Source: Streptomyces misionensis (lineage in GTDB: Bacteria; Actinomycetota; Actinomycetes; Streptomycetales; Streptomycetaceae). Taken from it: a stretch of DNA of 64,000 nucleotides. This document shows positions 26,055 to 35,633 of this stretch, one piece after another. Under the pieces are notes generated by a model. That model did not search any database. It saw only the letters and a program-made list of their open reading frames with translations, and was not told the origin of the DNA. Each line of letters opens with the position of its first letter. Position 1 is the stretch's first letter. The translations under genes were made by a program, and so were the position numbers. Where the stretch lies: NCBI RefSeq assembly GCF_900104815.1, contig NZ_FNTD01000004.1, forward strand, positions 2,434,501 through 2,498,500, in the 5' to 3' direction.

Positions 26055-27872
26055 ATGGCGGTTTCCGTAACCCTTCCGGCGCTCGGTGAGAGCGTCACCG
26101 AGGGCACTGTCACCCGCTGGCTGAAGGCCGAGGGCGAGCGCGTCGAGGCCGACGAGCCGCTGCTCGAGGTCTCGACCGACAAGGTCGACACCGAGATCCC
26201 CTCCCCTGCCTCCGGCGTGCTGGCCTCCATCAAGGTCGCCGAGGACGAGACGGTCGAGGTCGGCGCCGAGCTGGCCCTGATCGACGACGGCACCGGTGCC
26301 CCCGCCGCCGCCCCGGCCCCGGCCGCCGCCGAGGCCCCGGCCGCCGAGGCTCCGGCCCCGGCCGCCGCTCCGGTGGCGGAGGCCCCGGCCCCCGCCCCGG
26401 CCGCCGAGGCCCCGGCCGCCCCCGCCGCTCCGGCCGGTGGCGCCCAGGGCACGGACGTGGTCCTGCCCGCGCTCGGTGAGTCCGTCACCGAGGGCACCGT
26501 CACCCGCTGGCTGAAGTCGGTGGGCGACTCCGTCGAGGCCGACGAGCCGCTGCTCGAGGTCTCCACGGACAAGGTCGACACCGAGATCCCGGCGCCCGCC
26601 TCCGGCGTGCTGCTGGAGATCGTGGTCGGCGAGGACGAGACCGCCGAGGTCGGCGCCAAGCTCGCCGTCATCGGCGCCCCGGGTGCCGCCCCGGCCGCCG
26701 CTCCGGCTCCGGCCGCCCCGGCCCCGGCCGCCGCTCCCGCCCCGGCTCCGGCCCCCGCCGCCCCGGCGGCCCCGGCCGCTCCGGCTCCGGCCGCCCCCGC
26801 GGCTCCGGCCCCCGCCGCCCCGGCGCAGCCCGCCGCCCCGGCGCAGCCCGCCGCCCCGGCCCCGGCCCCGGCTCCCGCCCCGGCCCCGGTCACCCCGGCG
26901 ACCGCGCCGACCTCCCCGACCGCCACCCAGGCGACCGACGAGGGCGCGTACGTGACCCCGCTGGTACGCAAGCTCGCCGCCGAGAACGGCGTCGACCTGG
27001 CCACCGTCAAGGGCACCGGCGTCGGCGGCCGCATCCGCAAGCAGGACGTCATCGCCGCCGCCGAGGCCGCGAAGGCCCCCGCCGCCGCTCCGGCTCCGGC
27101 CGCCGCGGCCGCCCCGGCCGCCAAGAAGGCCCCGGCGCTCGAGGTCTCCCCGCTGCGCGGCCAGACCGTCAAGATGACCCGCATCCGCAAGGTCATCGGC
27201 GACAACATGGTCAAGGCGCTGCACGAGCAGGCCCAGCTGTCGTCGGTCGTCGAGGTCGACGTCACCCGCCTGATGAAGCTGCGCGCCCAGGCGAAGGACT
27301 CGTTCGCGGCCCGCGAGGGCGTCAAGCTCTCCCCGATGCCGTTCTTCGTGAAGGCCGCCGCCCAGGCGCTGAAGGCCCACCCGGTCATCAACGCCCGGAT
27401 CAACGAGGCCGAGGGCACGATCACCTACTTCGACACCGAGAACGTCGGTATCGCGGTGGACTCCGAGAAGGGCCTGATGACCCCGGTCATCAAGCACGCC
27501 GGCGACCTCAACATCGCGGGCATCGCCAAGGCCACGGCGGAGCTGGCGGGCAAGGTCCGCGCCAACAAGATCACCCCGGACGAGCTGTCCGGCGCGACCT
27601 TCACCATCTCCAACACCGGTTCGCGCGGCGCGCTGTTCGACACGATCATCGTGCCCCCGAACCAGGTCGCGATCCTCGGCATCGGTGCCACGGTCAAGCG
27701 TCCGGCCGTCATCGAGACCGAGGAGGGCACGGTCATCGGCGTCCGCGACATGACGTACCTGACCCTCTCCTACGACCACCGCCTGGTCGACGGCGCCGAC
27801 GCGGCCCGTTACCTGACGGCCGTCAAGGCGATCCTGGAGGCCGGCGAGTTCGAGGTCGAGCTCGGCCTGTAA
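26055..27872 (+). CDS. sucB: 2-oxo acid dehydrogenase E2 (dihydrolipoyl succinyltransferase type) with two lipoyl domains
   Basis: The 605-residue protein starts at ATG 26055. Two lipoyl domains carry the acceptor lysines Lys43 and Lys173 in [12 protein letters not shown]. They are joined by long Ala/Pro linkers. A peripheral-subunit-binding domain ([17 protein letters not shown]) follows, then the acyltransferase core with the catalytic His575 and Asp579 in [14 protein letters not shown]. The sequence class is the succinyltransferase E2. In actinobacteria this E2 can serve both pyruvate and 2-oxoglutarate complexes, and aceE lies only 1.1 kb downstream with no separate pyruvate E2 in the window. 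Confidence 0.95.
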   Translation: MAVSVTLPALGESVTEGTVTRWLKAEGERVEADEPLLEVSTDKVDTEIPSPASGVLASIKVAEDETVEVGAELALIDDGTGAPAAAPAPAAAEAPAAEAPAPAAAPVAEAPAPAPAAEAPAAPAAPAGGAQGTDVVLPALGESVTEGTVTRWLKSVGDSVEADEPLLEVSTDKVDTEIPAPASGVLLEIVVGEDETAEVGAKLAVIGAPGAAPAAAPAPAAPAPAAAPAPAPAPAAPAAPAAPAPAAPAAPAPAAPAQPAAPAQPAAPAPAPAPAPAPVTPATAPTSPTATQATDEGAYVTPLVRKLAAENGVDLATVKGTGVGGRIRKQDVIAAAEAAKAPAAAPAPAAAAAPAAKKAPALEVSPLRGQTVKMTRIRKVIGDNMVKALHEQAQLSSVVEVDVTRLMKLRAQAKDSFAAREGVKLSPMPFFVKAAAQALKAHPVINARINEAEGTITYFDTENVGIAVDSEKGLMTPVIKHAGDLNIAGIAKATAELAGKVRANKITPDELSGATFTISNTGSRGALFDTIIVPPNQVAILGIGATVKRPAVIETEEGTVIGVRDMTYLTLSYDHRLVDGADAARYLTAVKAILEAGEFEVELGL

Positions 27873-27891
27873 TCACCGGTCACCGCGCACA

Positions 27892-27934
27892 CGCCGGTGC
27901 CCCCGCCCGGAACTTCCGGGCGGGGGCACCGGCG
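27892..27934 (+). terminator. Terminator after sucB
   Basis: A 19-bp perfect stem (27892-27910 with 27916-27934) with a 5-nt loop is followed by four T. It ends the lpd-sucB unit. Confidence 0.85.
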
Positions 27935-28081
27935 TTTTCCGTGGCTGGGAGCGTATGCGCCGTTTGCGCCCCCGCACCCCGTGTAAGCCTTGTCTCACCT
28001 GCGCAAAAGCACCCCCACGCGCCCTACCCGCGGAGCGAAGCCGCCGTATTGTCTAAATGTCTGCCCCCGGGAGGAGCCCTC

Positions 28082-28705
28082 ATGACCGCGCCCGTAGTCC
28101 ACTCGCTGCGCGAACAGATCCGCGAGCACATCGTGGAGGGAATCGTCAGCGGGCGCTGGCAGCCGGGCGAGCGGATCGTGGAACGGCGGATCGCCACCGA
28201 GCTGGAGGTCAGCCAGACCCCGGTGCGGGAGGCGCTGCGGGAGCTGGAGTCGCTGCGGCTGATCGAGTCCGCGCCGAACAAGGGCGTGCGGGTGCGCAAT
28301 CTGACCGCGGCCGACCTGGAGGAGAGTTACCCGGTCAGGGCCGGTCTGGAGGCCATCGCGGCGGAGCTGGCCGCGGACCGCCTCGCCCGGGACTGCTCGG
28401 CCCTGGAACCCCATGTGCTGGCCCTGTACGAGGCCGACAGCGCGGCCGACGGCACCGCCCAGGTCCGGCACACCGTGGCCTTCCACCGCGAACTGGTGCG
28501 CGCCGCCGACAACTCGGTGCTGCTGCACACCTGGGAGGGGCTCGGCATCGAGGTCTTCACGGCGCTGTCGATCCGCTGGCTGGGCACGGTGCAGCAGTCG
28601 TACGCCGAGGAGCACGACGAGCTGGTGCAGGCCTTCAAGCGCCGGGACCCGCGGATCGCGGAGCTGGTGAAGGCGCACGTCCTGGGCTGCGCCCCGCGCG
28701 CCTGA
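28082..28705 (+). CDS. GntR-family transcriptional regulator (FadR subgroup)
   Basis: The ATG at 28082 follows GGGAGGAG and gives 207 residues. The N-terminal winged HTH (about residues 5-75; REQIREHIVEGIVSGRWQPGERI, VSQTPVREALRELE) is classic GntR. The C-terminal all-helical FCD-like domain (80-207) has potential metal/effector residues (HTVAFHRELVRAADN, EEHDELVQAFKRRD). It is a little shorter than typical FadR proteins. Placement between sucB and aceE suggests it regulates pyruvate dehydrogenase, in the manner of PdhR. A palindrome over the aceE promoter is a candidate operator. Confidence 0.93.
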   Translation: MTAPVVHSLREQIREHIVEGIVSGRWQPGERIVERRIATELEVSQTPVREALRELESLRLIESAPNKGVRVRNLTAADLEESYPVRAGLEAIAAELAADRLARDCSALEPHVLALYEADSAADGTAQVRHTVAFHRELVRAADNSVLLHTWEGLGIEVFTALSIRWLGTVQQSYAEEHDELVQAFKRRDPRIAELVKAHVLGCAPRA

Positions 28706-28795
28706 GACACCCCGGGGCGCCCGCGGGCATACCGGGCCGGCCGCGCCGCGTACCCGAGCGCGTCCCCGCTCACCTGCGAATTCCCTGATCAAAAC

Positions 28796-28832
28796 CGGCA
28801 CCGGGTGCCCTCTTCCAAGGCACCGGGTGCCG
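28796..28832. repeat. Paired 13-bp palindromes 22 bp apart / possible terminator
   Basis: GGCACCGGGTGCC occurs at 28797-28809 and 28819-28831, exactly 22 bp apart, and is itself palindromic. The two copies can also pair with each other, forming a 14-bp stem with one mismatch followed by a T-rich run, so it may simply terminate the gntR transcript. The 303-bp gap 28706-29008 contains this element and the aceE promoter. Confidence 0.6.
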
Positions 28833-28869
28833 ACTTTCTTGAAATCGAGAGATTTTCCCTCTCCACCCT

Positions 28870-28899
28870 TTGATCGATCATCGATCAGGGAGTTACAGT
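28870..28899 (+). promoter_or_regulatory. Putative aceE promoter with overlapping palindromic operator
   Basis: TTGATC (28870-28875) and TACAGT (28894-28899) have a spacing of 18 bp. The palindrome TGATCGATCATCGATCA (28871-28887; 7-bp arms, 3-bp centre) covers the -35 box. A repressor binding here would block transcription, and the GntR regulator encoded just upstream is the obvious candidate. The binding assignment is inference. Confidence 0.55.
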
Positions 28900-29008
28900 C
28901 ACGGACGGACTTCCACCCGAAGTCCTCTGCCCTGTCCTGCCAAAGACCTAGGGCACCCCCGAACCCTTGCCTGTGAGGGAACCCCCTTCGACTGAGGAAG
29001 GCGGCGAC

Positions 29009-31711
29009 ATGACCGACCCCAACGCCATCCAGCCGAGCGAGCTGGACCAGCTCCCGGACCGCGACCCCGAGGAGACCGCCGAGTGGCAGGCCTCCCTGGA
29101 CGCCGTGGCCAGGGAGGCAGGCCCGCATCGCGCCGCGTACCTGATGCGCCGCACGCTGGAGCGCGCCGAGGCGGGCGGCATCGCGCTGCCGAAGCTGCTG
29201 GAGACGGACTACGTCAACACCATCCCCACCTCCGCCGAGCCGGGCGTGCCCGGTGACCCGGAGCTGGAGGCCCGCATCACCGCCTGGAACCGCTGGAACG
29301 CGGCCGCCATGGTGACCCGGGGCAGCAAGCACGGCGTCGGCGGCCACATCGCCACCTTCGCCTCCGCGGCCTGGCTCTACGAGACCGGCTTCAACCACTT
29401 CTTCAAGGGCAAGGAGGGGGACGGCTCCGGCGACCAGCTGTACATCCAGGGCCACGCCTCCCCCGGCATCTACGCCCGCGCCTTCCTGGACGGCCGCCTG
29501 TCCGAGGCGCAGCTGGACAACTTCCGCCAGGAGGCCGGCGGCAACGGCCTGCCGTCCTACCCGCACCCGCGCCGGCTGCCCTGGCTGTGGGAGTTCCCCA
29601 CGGTCTCCATGGGCCTCGGCCCGCTCTCCGCGATCTACCAGGCGCGCTTCAACCGCTACCTCACCAACCGCGGCATCAAGGACGTCTCGTCCTCGCACGT
29701 GTGGGCGTTCCTCGGCGACGGCGAGATGGACGAGCCGGAGTCGACGGCGGCCCTCGCGCTCGCCGCCCGTGAGGAGCTGGACAACCTCACCTTCGTCATC
29801 AACTGCAACCTGCAGCGCCTGGACGGCCCGGTCCGCGCCAACTTCAAGATCGTGCAGGAGCTGGAGGCCCAGTTCCGCGGCGCCGGCTGGAACGTCGTCA
29901 AGACGCTGTGGGGCACCGCCTGGGACGAGCTGTTCGCCCTCGACACCACGGGCGCGCTGGTCCGCCGGCTGCGCCAGGTGCCGGACGCGCAGGTGCAGAC
30001 GTACCAGACCCGCGACGCCGCCTACATCCGCCAGGACTTCTTCGGCGCCGACCCGGCGCTGGTCGAGATGGCGAAGCTGCTCTCGGACGACAAGATCCTC
30101 GAGTGCTTCCACGTCTCGCGCGGTGGTCACGAGGCCCGCAAGGTCTACGCCGCGTACAAGGCGGCCGTCGAGCACAAGGGCGCGCCGACCGTGATCCTCG
30201 CCCAGACGGTCAAGGGCCACACCCTCGGCCAGGGCTTCGCGTCCAAGAACGCCAACCACCAGATGAAGAAGCTGACGGTGGACGAGTTCAAGGCGATGCG
30301 CGACCTGCTCGACCTGCCGATCAAGGACAGCGACTTCACCGACGGCGTGGTGCCCTACGGCCACCCGGGCGCCGACTCCCCCGAGGTCCGCTACCTCCAG
30401 GAGCGCCGCGCGGCCCTGGGCGGTCCCGCCCCGGCCCGTCGCACGCACCCGCTGGCCCCGCTGCCGGCCCCCGCCGAGAAGGCGTTCGCCTCCTTCGACA
30501 AGGGCTCCGGCTCGCAGAACGTGGCCACCACCATGGCCTTCGTCCGCCTGGTCAAGGACCTGGTACGCGACAAGGAGACCGGCAAGCGCTGGGTGCCGAT
30601 CGTCCCCGACGAGGCGCGCACCTTCGGTATGGAGTCGCTCTTCCCGTCGCTCGGGATCTACTCCCCCAAGGGCCAGACGTACGAGCCGGTCGACCGCGAC
30701 CAGCTGATGTTCTACAAGGAGGCCAAGAACGGCCAGATCCTCAACGAGGGGATCACCGAGGCCGGGTCGATGGCCGACTTCATCGCCGCGTCCACCGCGT
30801 ACGCGACGCACGGCGAGGCGATGATCCCGTTCTACATCTTCTACTCGATGTTCGGCTGGCAGCGCACCGCCGACCAGATGTGGCAGCTCGGCGACCAGCT
30901 CGGCCGGGGCTTCCTGGTCGGTGCGACGGCGGGCCGGACGACGCTGACGGGCGAGGGCCTGCAGCACGCCGACGGCCACTCGCCGGTGATCGCCGCGACC
31001 AACCCGGCGGCGCTGTCGTACGACCCCGCGTTCGCCTACGAGATCGCGGTGATCGTGCGCGAGGGTCTGCGCCGGATGTACGGCGAGGCGCAGCCGGGCG
31101 AGGACCAGAACGTCTTCTACTACCTGACCGTCTACAACGAGCCGCTGCCGCAGCCGGCGAAGCCGGGTGTCGCGGGCATCGACGAGGGCATCGTCAAGGG
31201 CCTGTACCGCTTCAACACCGCGGAGTCGGCGGGCGTCACCGTCCCGGCCAACGCCCCGCGCATCCAGCTGCTGGGCTCCGGCACGGCGATCCACTGGGCG
31301 CTCCAGGCGCAGAAGCTCCTCGCCGAGGAGTGGGGCGTCGCGGCCGACGTCTGGTCGGCGACCTCCTGGTCCGAGCTGCGCCGTGACGCGATGGAGGCGG
31401 ACGCCGCCCTGCTGCGCGGCGAGGAGCGCGTGCCGTTCGTGCGCCGGGCGCTCCAGGGTGCCGAGGGCCCGGTCCTCGCGGTCTCCGACTACATGCGCCA
31501 GGTCCCGGACCAGATCGCGCAGTGGGTGGAGCAGGACTGGTCCTCGCTGGGCACGGACGGCTTCGGCCTCTCCGACACCCGCCCGGCGGCCCGCCGCCAC
31601 TTCGGCGTGGACGCGGAGTCCATCGTCGTCGCCGCCCTCGCCCAGCTCGCCCGGCGCGGCGAGGTCAAGGCGACGGCGGTGAAGGAGGCCCGGGAGAAGT
31701 ACGGCCTGTAG
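29009..31711 (+). CDS. aceE: Pyruvate dehydrogenase E1 component, homodimeric type
   Basis: The ATG at 29009 ([17 protein letters not shown]) follows GAGGAAGG and gives 900 residues, the usual AceE length. The thiamine-pyrophosphate motif begins [10 protein letters not shown] and ends in [19 protein letters not shown] and the C-terminal transketolase-like region ([30 protein letters not shown]) also match. It decarboxylates pyruvate and reductively acetylates the E2 lipoyl group. The E2 and E3 are encoded immediately upstream, separated by the regulator gene and a candidate operator. Confidence 0.97.
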   Translation: MTDPNAIQPSELDQLPDRDPEETAEWQASLDAVAREAGPHRAAYLMRRTLERAEAGGIALPKLLETDYVNTIPTSAEPGVPGDPELEARITAWNRWNAAAMVTRGSKHGVGGHIATFASAAWLYETGFNHFFKGKEGDGSGDQLYIQGHASPGIYARAFLDGRLSEAQLDNFRQEAGGNGLPSYPHPRRLPWLWEFPTVSMGLGPLSAIYQARFNRYLTNRGIKDVSSSHVWAFLGDGEMDEPESTAALALAAREELDNLTFVINCNLQRLDGPVRANFKIVQELEAQFRGAGWNVVKTLWGTAWDELFALDTTGALVRRLRQVPDAQVQTYQTRDAAYIRQDFFGADPALVEMAKLLSDDKILECFHVSRGGHEARKVYAAYKAAVEHKGAPTVILAQTVKGHTLGQGFASKNANHQMKKLTVDEFKAMRDLLDLPIKDSDFTDGVVPYGHPGADSPEVRYLQERRAALGGPAPARRTHPLAPLPAPAEKAFASFDKGSGSQNVATTMAFVRLVKDLVRDKETGKRWVPIVPDEARTFGMESLFPSLGIYSPKGQTYEPVDRDQLMFYKEAKNGQILNEGITEAGSMADFIAASTAYATHGEAMIPFYIFYSMFGWQRTADQMWQLGDQLGRGFLVGATAGRTTLTGEGLQHADGHSPVIAATNPAALSYDPAFAYEIAVIVREGLRRMYGEAQPGEDQNVFYYLTVYNEPLPQPAKPGVAGIDEGIVKGLYRFNTAESAGVTVPANAPRIQLLGSGTAIHWALQAQKLLAEEWGVAADVWSATSWSELRRDAMEADAALLRGEERVPFVRRALQGAEGPVLAVSDYMRQVPDQIAQWVEQDWSSLGTDGFGLSDTRPAARRHFGVDAESIVVAALAQLARRGEVKATAVKEAREKYGL

Positions 31712-31732
31712 TCACCGGTCGGCAGGATGCGG

Positions 31733-31765
31733 GGAAGGGGCACGGCGGTTCGCCGTGCCCCTTCC
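31733..31765 (+). terminator. Terminator after aceE
   Basis: A perfect 15-bp stem (31733-31747 with 31751-31765) with a 3-nt loop is followed by a short T run. Confidence 0.82.
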
Positions 31766-31794
31766 TTGTCGGTGCCACCCGGCATGATGTCCCC

Positions 31795-32778
31795 ATGCGT
31801 GCGGCGCGGCTCATCAAGATGGTTCTGCTTCTCCAGGCGCGGGCGTCCATGACCGCCGGCGAACTCGCGCGGGAGCTGGAGGTGTCGGAGCGGACGGTGA
31901 CACGGGACGCGGTGGCGCTGTCCGAGGCGGGGGTGCCGGTGTACGCGGACCGGGGGCGGGCCGGCGGGTACCGCCTGGTCGGCGGGTACCGGACGCGGCT
32001 GACGGGGCTGGGCCGCAGCGAGGCCGAGGCGCTGTTCCTCAGCGGGGTGCCGGGCGCGCTGCGGGACATGGGGCTCGCGGACGCGGCGTCGGCGGCCCGG
32101 CTGAAGGTGTCGGCTGCGCTGGTGCCCGCCCTGCGGGACGCCCCGCGCACGGCGGCCCAGCGCTTCCACCTGGACGCGCCCGGCTGGTTCCGCGAGCCCG
32201 AGACCCCCGCGCTGCTGCCGGCGGTCGCCGAGGCGGTGTGGGACGACCTGTGCGTCACGGCCCGCTACCGGCGCGGCGACGGCGAGGTGGAGCGGCTGCT
32301 GGAGCCGTACGGGCTGGTGCTGAAGGCGGGTGCCTGGTACCTGTGCGCCCGGGTGCCGGACGCGGACGCCTTCCGTACGTACCGCGTGGACCGCTTCACC
32401 GCCGTCGTGCCGGCCGACACCGGCTTCCGGCGCGACGAGGACTTCGACCTGCCCGGCTACTGGGCGGCGCAGGCGGAGCGGTTCGCACGGTCGATCCTGC
32501 GCGCCGAGGCGGTGGTGCGGCTGTCCCCGGAGGGCGTGCGCAGGCTGCCGTACGCCGTCGAGGCGCTGTCGGCGCGCGAGGGGCTGGCCGGTGCCGGGGA
32601 GCCCGACGCGGCGGGGTGGGTGACGGTGACGCTGCCCGTGGAGTCGGAGGAGGTCGCGCACGCCCAGCTGACCGCGCTCGGGCCGGAGGCGGAGGTGCTG
32701 GCGCCGCGGAGCCTGCGGGAGCAATTCGCGCGGGACGCGGCCCGGCTCGCGGAGCTGTACCGGGGCGCGGGGGCGTGA
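31795..32778 (+). CDS. WYL-domain transcriptional regulator (YafY-like)
   Basis: The 327-residue protein begins at ATG 31795 (MRAARLIKMVLLLQARASM). An N-terminal HTH_11 (TAGELARELEVSERTVTRDAVAL, residues 22-44) binds DNA. The WYL region (about 145-225) shows the GLVLKAGAWYLCARV stretch and the DAFRTYRVDRFTAVV motif, and a C-terminal extension follows. WYL proteins sense small molecules or nucleic acid ends and often control DNA repair or metabolism in actinobacteria. The target here is unknown. No operator was recognised. Confidence 0.9.
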   Translation: MRAARLIKMVLLLQARASMTAGELARELEVSERTVTRDAVALSEAGVPVYADRGRAGGYRLVGGYRTRLTGLGRSEAEALFLSGVPGALRDMGLADAASAARLKVSAALVPALRDAPRTAAQRFHLDAPGWFREPETPALLPAVAEAVWDDLCVTARYRRGDGEVERLLEPYGLVLKAGAWYLCARVPDADAFRTYRVDRFTAVVPADTGFRRDEDFDLPGYWAAQAERFARSILRAEAVVRLSPEGVRRLPYAVEALSAREGLAGAGEPDAAGWVTVTLPVESEEVAHAQLTALGPEAEVLAPRSLREQFARDAARLAELYRGAGA

Positions 32779-32832
32779 GCGGCGGTACCTCCGCGTGCGT
32801 CCCGGGGGCCGAGGCCCGATGCTGGAGCGGTG

Positions 32833-33351
32833 ATGGACGAGACGGAGTTCTGGGCGCTGGTCGACACCACCCGTGAGGCCGCCGAGGGCGATCCCGAGGA
32901 CCAGGCCGAACTTCTGGTGGACCGGCTGGTCCGGCTGGACCCGGAGCAGGTCCTGGACTTCGCCCGTCACTTCGAGGCCCGCTACAACCGCGCCTACCGC
33001 TGGGACCTGTGGGGTGCCGCCTGGGTGCTGCTGGACGGGGCCGGCGACGACGCGTTCGACTTCTTCCGGTGCTGGCTGATCGGCCAGGGCCGGGAGGTGT
33101 TCGAGGGCGCCTTGCAGGACCCGGACGCGCTGGCGGAGCTGCTGGACGACTTCGACGAGGAGGTCGACGGCGACGGCGAGGAGCTGGGCTACGCGGCCGA
33201 CGAGGCGTACGAGCGGCTCACCGGCACCGTGGCGGCCGACCTGGGGCTGCCGCCCGCGCCCGCGGAGCCGGCCGGCACCCCGGTCGACTTCGAGGACGAG
33301 TCGGCCCTCGCGGCGCGCTACCCGCGGCTGTGGGACCGGTTCAGGGACTGA
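32833..33351 (+). CDS. DUF4240-like protein
   Basis: The ATG at 32833 (MDETEFWALVDTTREAA) was preferred over the GTG three bases earlier. The 172-residue acidic protein has the DUF4240 pattern (FWALVDTTREAA, then DLWGAAWVLLDGAGDDAFDFFRCWLIGQGREVFE). The fold is probably helical and cytosolic, and the function is unknown. Many Streptomyces have several paralogues, some beside SMI1/KNR4-type immunity proteins, but nothing of that kind is adjacent here. Its 3' end overlaps the convergent amidase gene by 34 nt. Confidence 0.85.
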   Translation: MDETEFWALVDTTREAAEGDPEDQAELLVDRLVRLDPEQVLDFARHFEARYNRAYRWDLWGAAWVLLDGAGDDAFDFFRCWLIGQGREVFEGALQDPDALAELLDDFDEEVDGDGEELGYAADEAYERLTGTVAADLGLPPAPAEPAGTPVDFEDESALAARYPRLWDRFRD

Positions 33352-34241
33352 GGTCCGGTCCGGCCCTGGAGGCGCGCGGCCGTCTGTCTGATCTCGGGCA
33401 GGCGGGCGGTGAGGGCGGCGCCGGGGCAGCTGGTCATGAAGCCGGCGTCGTGTCCCGCCACGGCGGGCAGGGTGGCGGTGGTGCCGGCGCGGAAGCGGCT
33501 CAGGCCGTTGCTGGAGACCAGGCGCACCCGGGCGCGCGGATCGACGTCGGAGAGGCCCAGCTTCCAGGCGGCCAGCGCGGCGATGGCGTCGGTCAGGGCG
33601 TGTGGCACCGGCACGCCCGCGGTGAAGGTGCCGATGGCGGCGATCCCGGCGGTGCGGTGGTTGAAGCCCTGCGCGTGGGCGCCGACGACGGGCCGGTCGG
33701 CGCCCCCGGCGCGGCCCTCGTAGACGGTGCCGCAGCGGTCGACGAGGAAGTTGTAGCCGATGTCGTCCCACCGCCGCCGGCCGGTCTGCCCGGCGTACAG
33801 GCGGCGGATGATCTCGGGGGTGTCGGCGCACCGGTAGCCGTTGGGCGAGTCGGTGTGGTGCACGAAGACCGCGATCACCTTGTCGTCGTAGCGCGGCGGC
33901 GGCTGGGAGTGCCCGGCGGTGGTGCCGGCCCAGACGGAGCGGGGCACGATGAGCGGCCGGCCGGCGCGGTGGACGGCGGCCGGGCGCCCGAGGTCGAGGG
34001 CGGCGGGCCGGTCGGGCGGCACCCGGGTGGGACGGCTCCCGCCCCACGCGTACAGGGCGAGCACGAGGAGGGCCAGGAGGCCGGGCAGGGAGCCCAGCAG
34101 CACCAGCGGCGGGCCGGGAAACCGCGGCGGTCGCGCCGCGGGCACCGACCGGGTTCCCCGGGCCCTCCGGGGTCTCCGGTCTTCCCGGGCCGTTCCCGGG
34201 GCCGTTCCCCGGGCCGTTCGGGCTCTTCGGGCGAGGGACAT
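33318..34241 (-). CDS. Peptidoglycan recognition protein / N-acetylmuramoyl-L-alanine amidase, membrane-anchored
   Basis: The start was set at ATG 34241 (MSLARRARTARGT). The basic N-terminus is followed by one hydrophobic helix (about residues 50-70), which probably anchors or secretes the 307-residue protein. The exterior Amidase_2/PGRP domain shows VHHTDSPNGY, IGYNFLVDRCGTVYEGRAGG, GAHAQGFNHRTAGIA and a late AGHDAGFMTSCPG. The His and Cys are the expected zinc ligands. It should cleave the amide between MurNAc and stem peptide. It is divergent (194 bp) from a MarP-like protease gene. Confidence 0.9.
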   Translation of the reverse strand: MSLARRARTARGTAPGTAREDRRPRRARGTRSVPAARPPRFPGPPLVLLGSLPGLLALLVLALYAWGGSRPTRVPPDRPAALDLGRPAAVHRAGRPLIVPRSVWAGTTAGHSQPPPRYDDKVIAVFVHHTDSPNGYRCADTPEIIRRLYAGQTGRRRWDDIGYNFLVDRCGTVYEGRAGGADRPVVGAHAQGFNHRTAGIAAIGTFTAGVPVPHALTDAIAALAAWKLGLSDVDPRARVRLVSSNGLSRFRAGTTATLPAVAGHDAGFMTSCPGAALTARLPEIRQTAARLQGRTGPQSLNRSHSRG

Positions 34242-34435
34242 GGCCCCCACTCTCGGCCCGCCCGCGCCCGCCCGCGATGTGCGCTGTGCCACCTGGCGGA
34301 ACCATCGTCCCGGTCCGGGACGTTTCCGGTGGTACCGGCACGCGTGGCCGGTTCGCCTCCGGCGGCCGATCATGTACCTGTGACCGTTCGACGGGCCCGA
34401 CGGCGCGTGCCGGTGCCCGAGAGAAAGGCGGCTCC

Positions 34436-35617
34436 GTGGACCTGCTCGACCTGCTGCTGGTGCTGGTGATCCTCCTGTACGCCGCGTCGGGGTACCGGCG
34501 TGGCCTGGTGGCCGGCTGCGTGTCGCTGGCCGGGTTCGTCGGCGGCGCGGTCGTCGGCGTGTGGGCGCTGCCCTGGGTGACGGGCCACGTGGCCCGGGGC
34601 TCGGCGGCGGCGACGGTGCTCGCGGTGCTGACCGTGCTGGTGCCCGCGGCGGTGGGGCACGAGCTGGCGGGCCGGCTCGCGCTGCGGCTGCGCGGCGGCC
34701 TGGACCGGGGCCCGCTGCGGGTGGTGGACGGGATCGGGGGCGCGGCGGCCAACGCGGTGGCCGTGCTGATCGTGGCCTGGGTGGCGGCGAGCGTGCTCAG
34801 CGCGGCCCCCTCGCCCGCGCTGACCACGGCGATCCGGGACTCCTCGCTGCTGGGCGCGGTGCAGCGGACGATGCCGGACACCACCCCCGCCTGGTTCTCC
34901 CGGGCCACCTCGGCGCTGACGGACGCGGGTTTCCCGCAGGTCTTCAACCCGTTCGAGAACGAGTCGACGGCCCGGGTGCCGCGCCCCACCGGCGACAGCG
35001 TGACGCCCGCCGCGACGAACGCCGCCAAGCTGAGCACGGTGAAGATCGAGGGCATCTCGGGCAGCGAGGGCCGGGAGGGCAGCGGCTTCGTCTTCGCCTC
35101 GGAGCGGGTGATGACCAACGCGCACGTGGTGGCGGGCATCGCGCACCCGAGCGTGCGGGTGGGCGGGGTCGGGGTGGCGTACCCGGCCCGGGTGGTGCTC
35201 TTCGACCCCGACCGGGACGTGGCGGTGCTGTACGTACCGGGGCTGCGCGCGCCGGTGCTGCACTTCGACACCGGTGCCTCGCGTGGGGACTCGGCCGTGG
35301 TGGCGGGCTATCCGCAGGACGGCAGCCTGAACCTCCAGGCCGCGACGGTGGGGAACCTGGTGCGGGCGACCGGGCAGAACATCTACAGCGACGGCGCGGT
35401 CACCCGGGAGATCTACTCGATCCGTTCCACGGTCCGGCCGGGCAACTCCGGCGGCCCGCTGCTGACCACGGACGGGCGGGTGTTCGGGGTGGTCTTCGCC
35501 CGCTCCACCTCGGACGCCGAGACGGGGTACGTACTGACGGCGGCCGAGGTGGCGCCCGACGCCCGGCGGGCGGCCACGGCGACCGAACCGGTGGACACGG
35601 GCGCGCTGGTGGGCTGA
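34436..35617 (+). CDS. CvpA-type membrane serine protease (MarP-like)
   Basis: The GTG at 34436 follows GAAAGG and gives 393 residues. Four hydrophobic segments (residues 3-125) form a CvpA-like N-terminal domain, and a trypsin-like protease domain follows. The triad is His230 (MTNAHVV), Asp261 (DRDVAVL) and Ser338 (PGNSGGPL). The layout equals M. tuberculosis MarP (Rv3671c), a membrane protease needed for acid resistance that processes a peptidoglycan hydrolase. The neighbouring divergent amidase is a plausible substrate or functional partner (inference). Confidence 0.92.
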   Translation: MDLLDLLLVLVILLYAASGYRRGLVAGCVSLAGFVGGAVVGVWALPWVTGHVARGSAAATVLAVLTVLVPAAVGHELAGRLALRLRGGLDRGPLRVVDGIGGAAANAVAVLIVAWVAASVLSAAPSPALTTAIRDSSLLGAVQRTMPDTTPAWFSRATSALTDAGFPQVFNPFENESTARVPRPTGDSVTPAATNAAKLSTVKIEGISGSEGREGSGFVFASERVMTNAHVVAGIAHPSVRVGGVGVAYPARVVLFDPDRDVAVLYVPGLRAPVLHFDTGASRGDSAVVAGYPQDGSLNLQAATVGNLVRATGQNIYSDGAVTREIYSIRSTVRPGNSGGPLLTTDGRVFGVVFARSTSDAETGYVLTAAEVAPDARRAATATEPVDTGALVG

Positions 35618-35633
35618 CGCGGCGCTCAGGGCG

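Noticed and set aside
26295..26930. Repeat array that could be taken for a CRISPR or tandem-repeat element
   Set aside because: The repeats are codon-level Ala/Pro linkers within an intact reading frame, with no spacer regularity.
24636..27779. A 1047-residue minus-strand frame across lpd and sucB
   Set aside because: It is antisense to well-defined E3 and E2 domains and is dominated by repeats mirrored from the Ala/Pro linkers.
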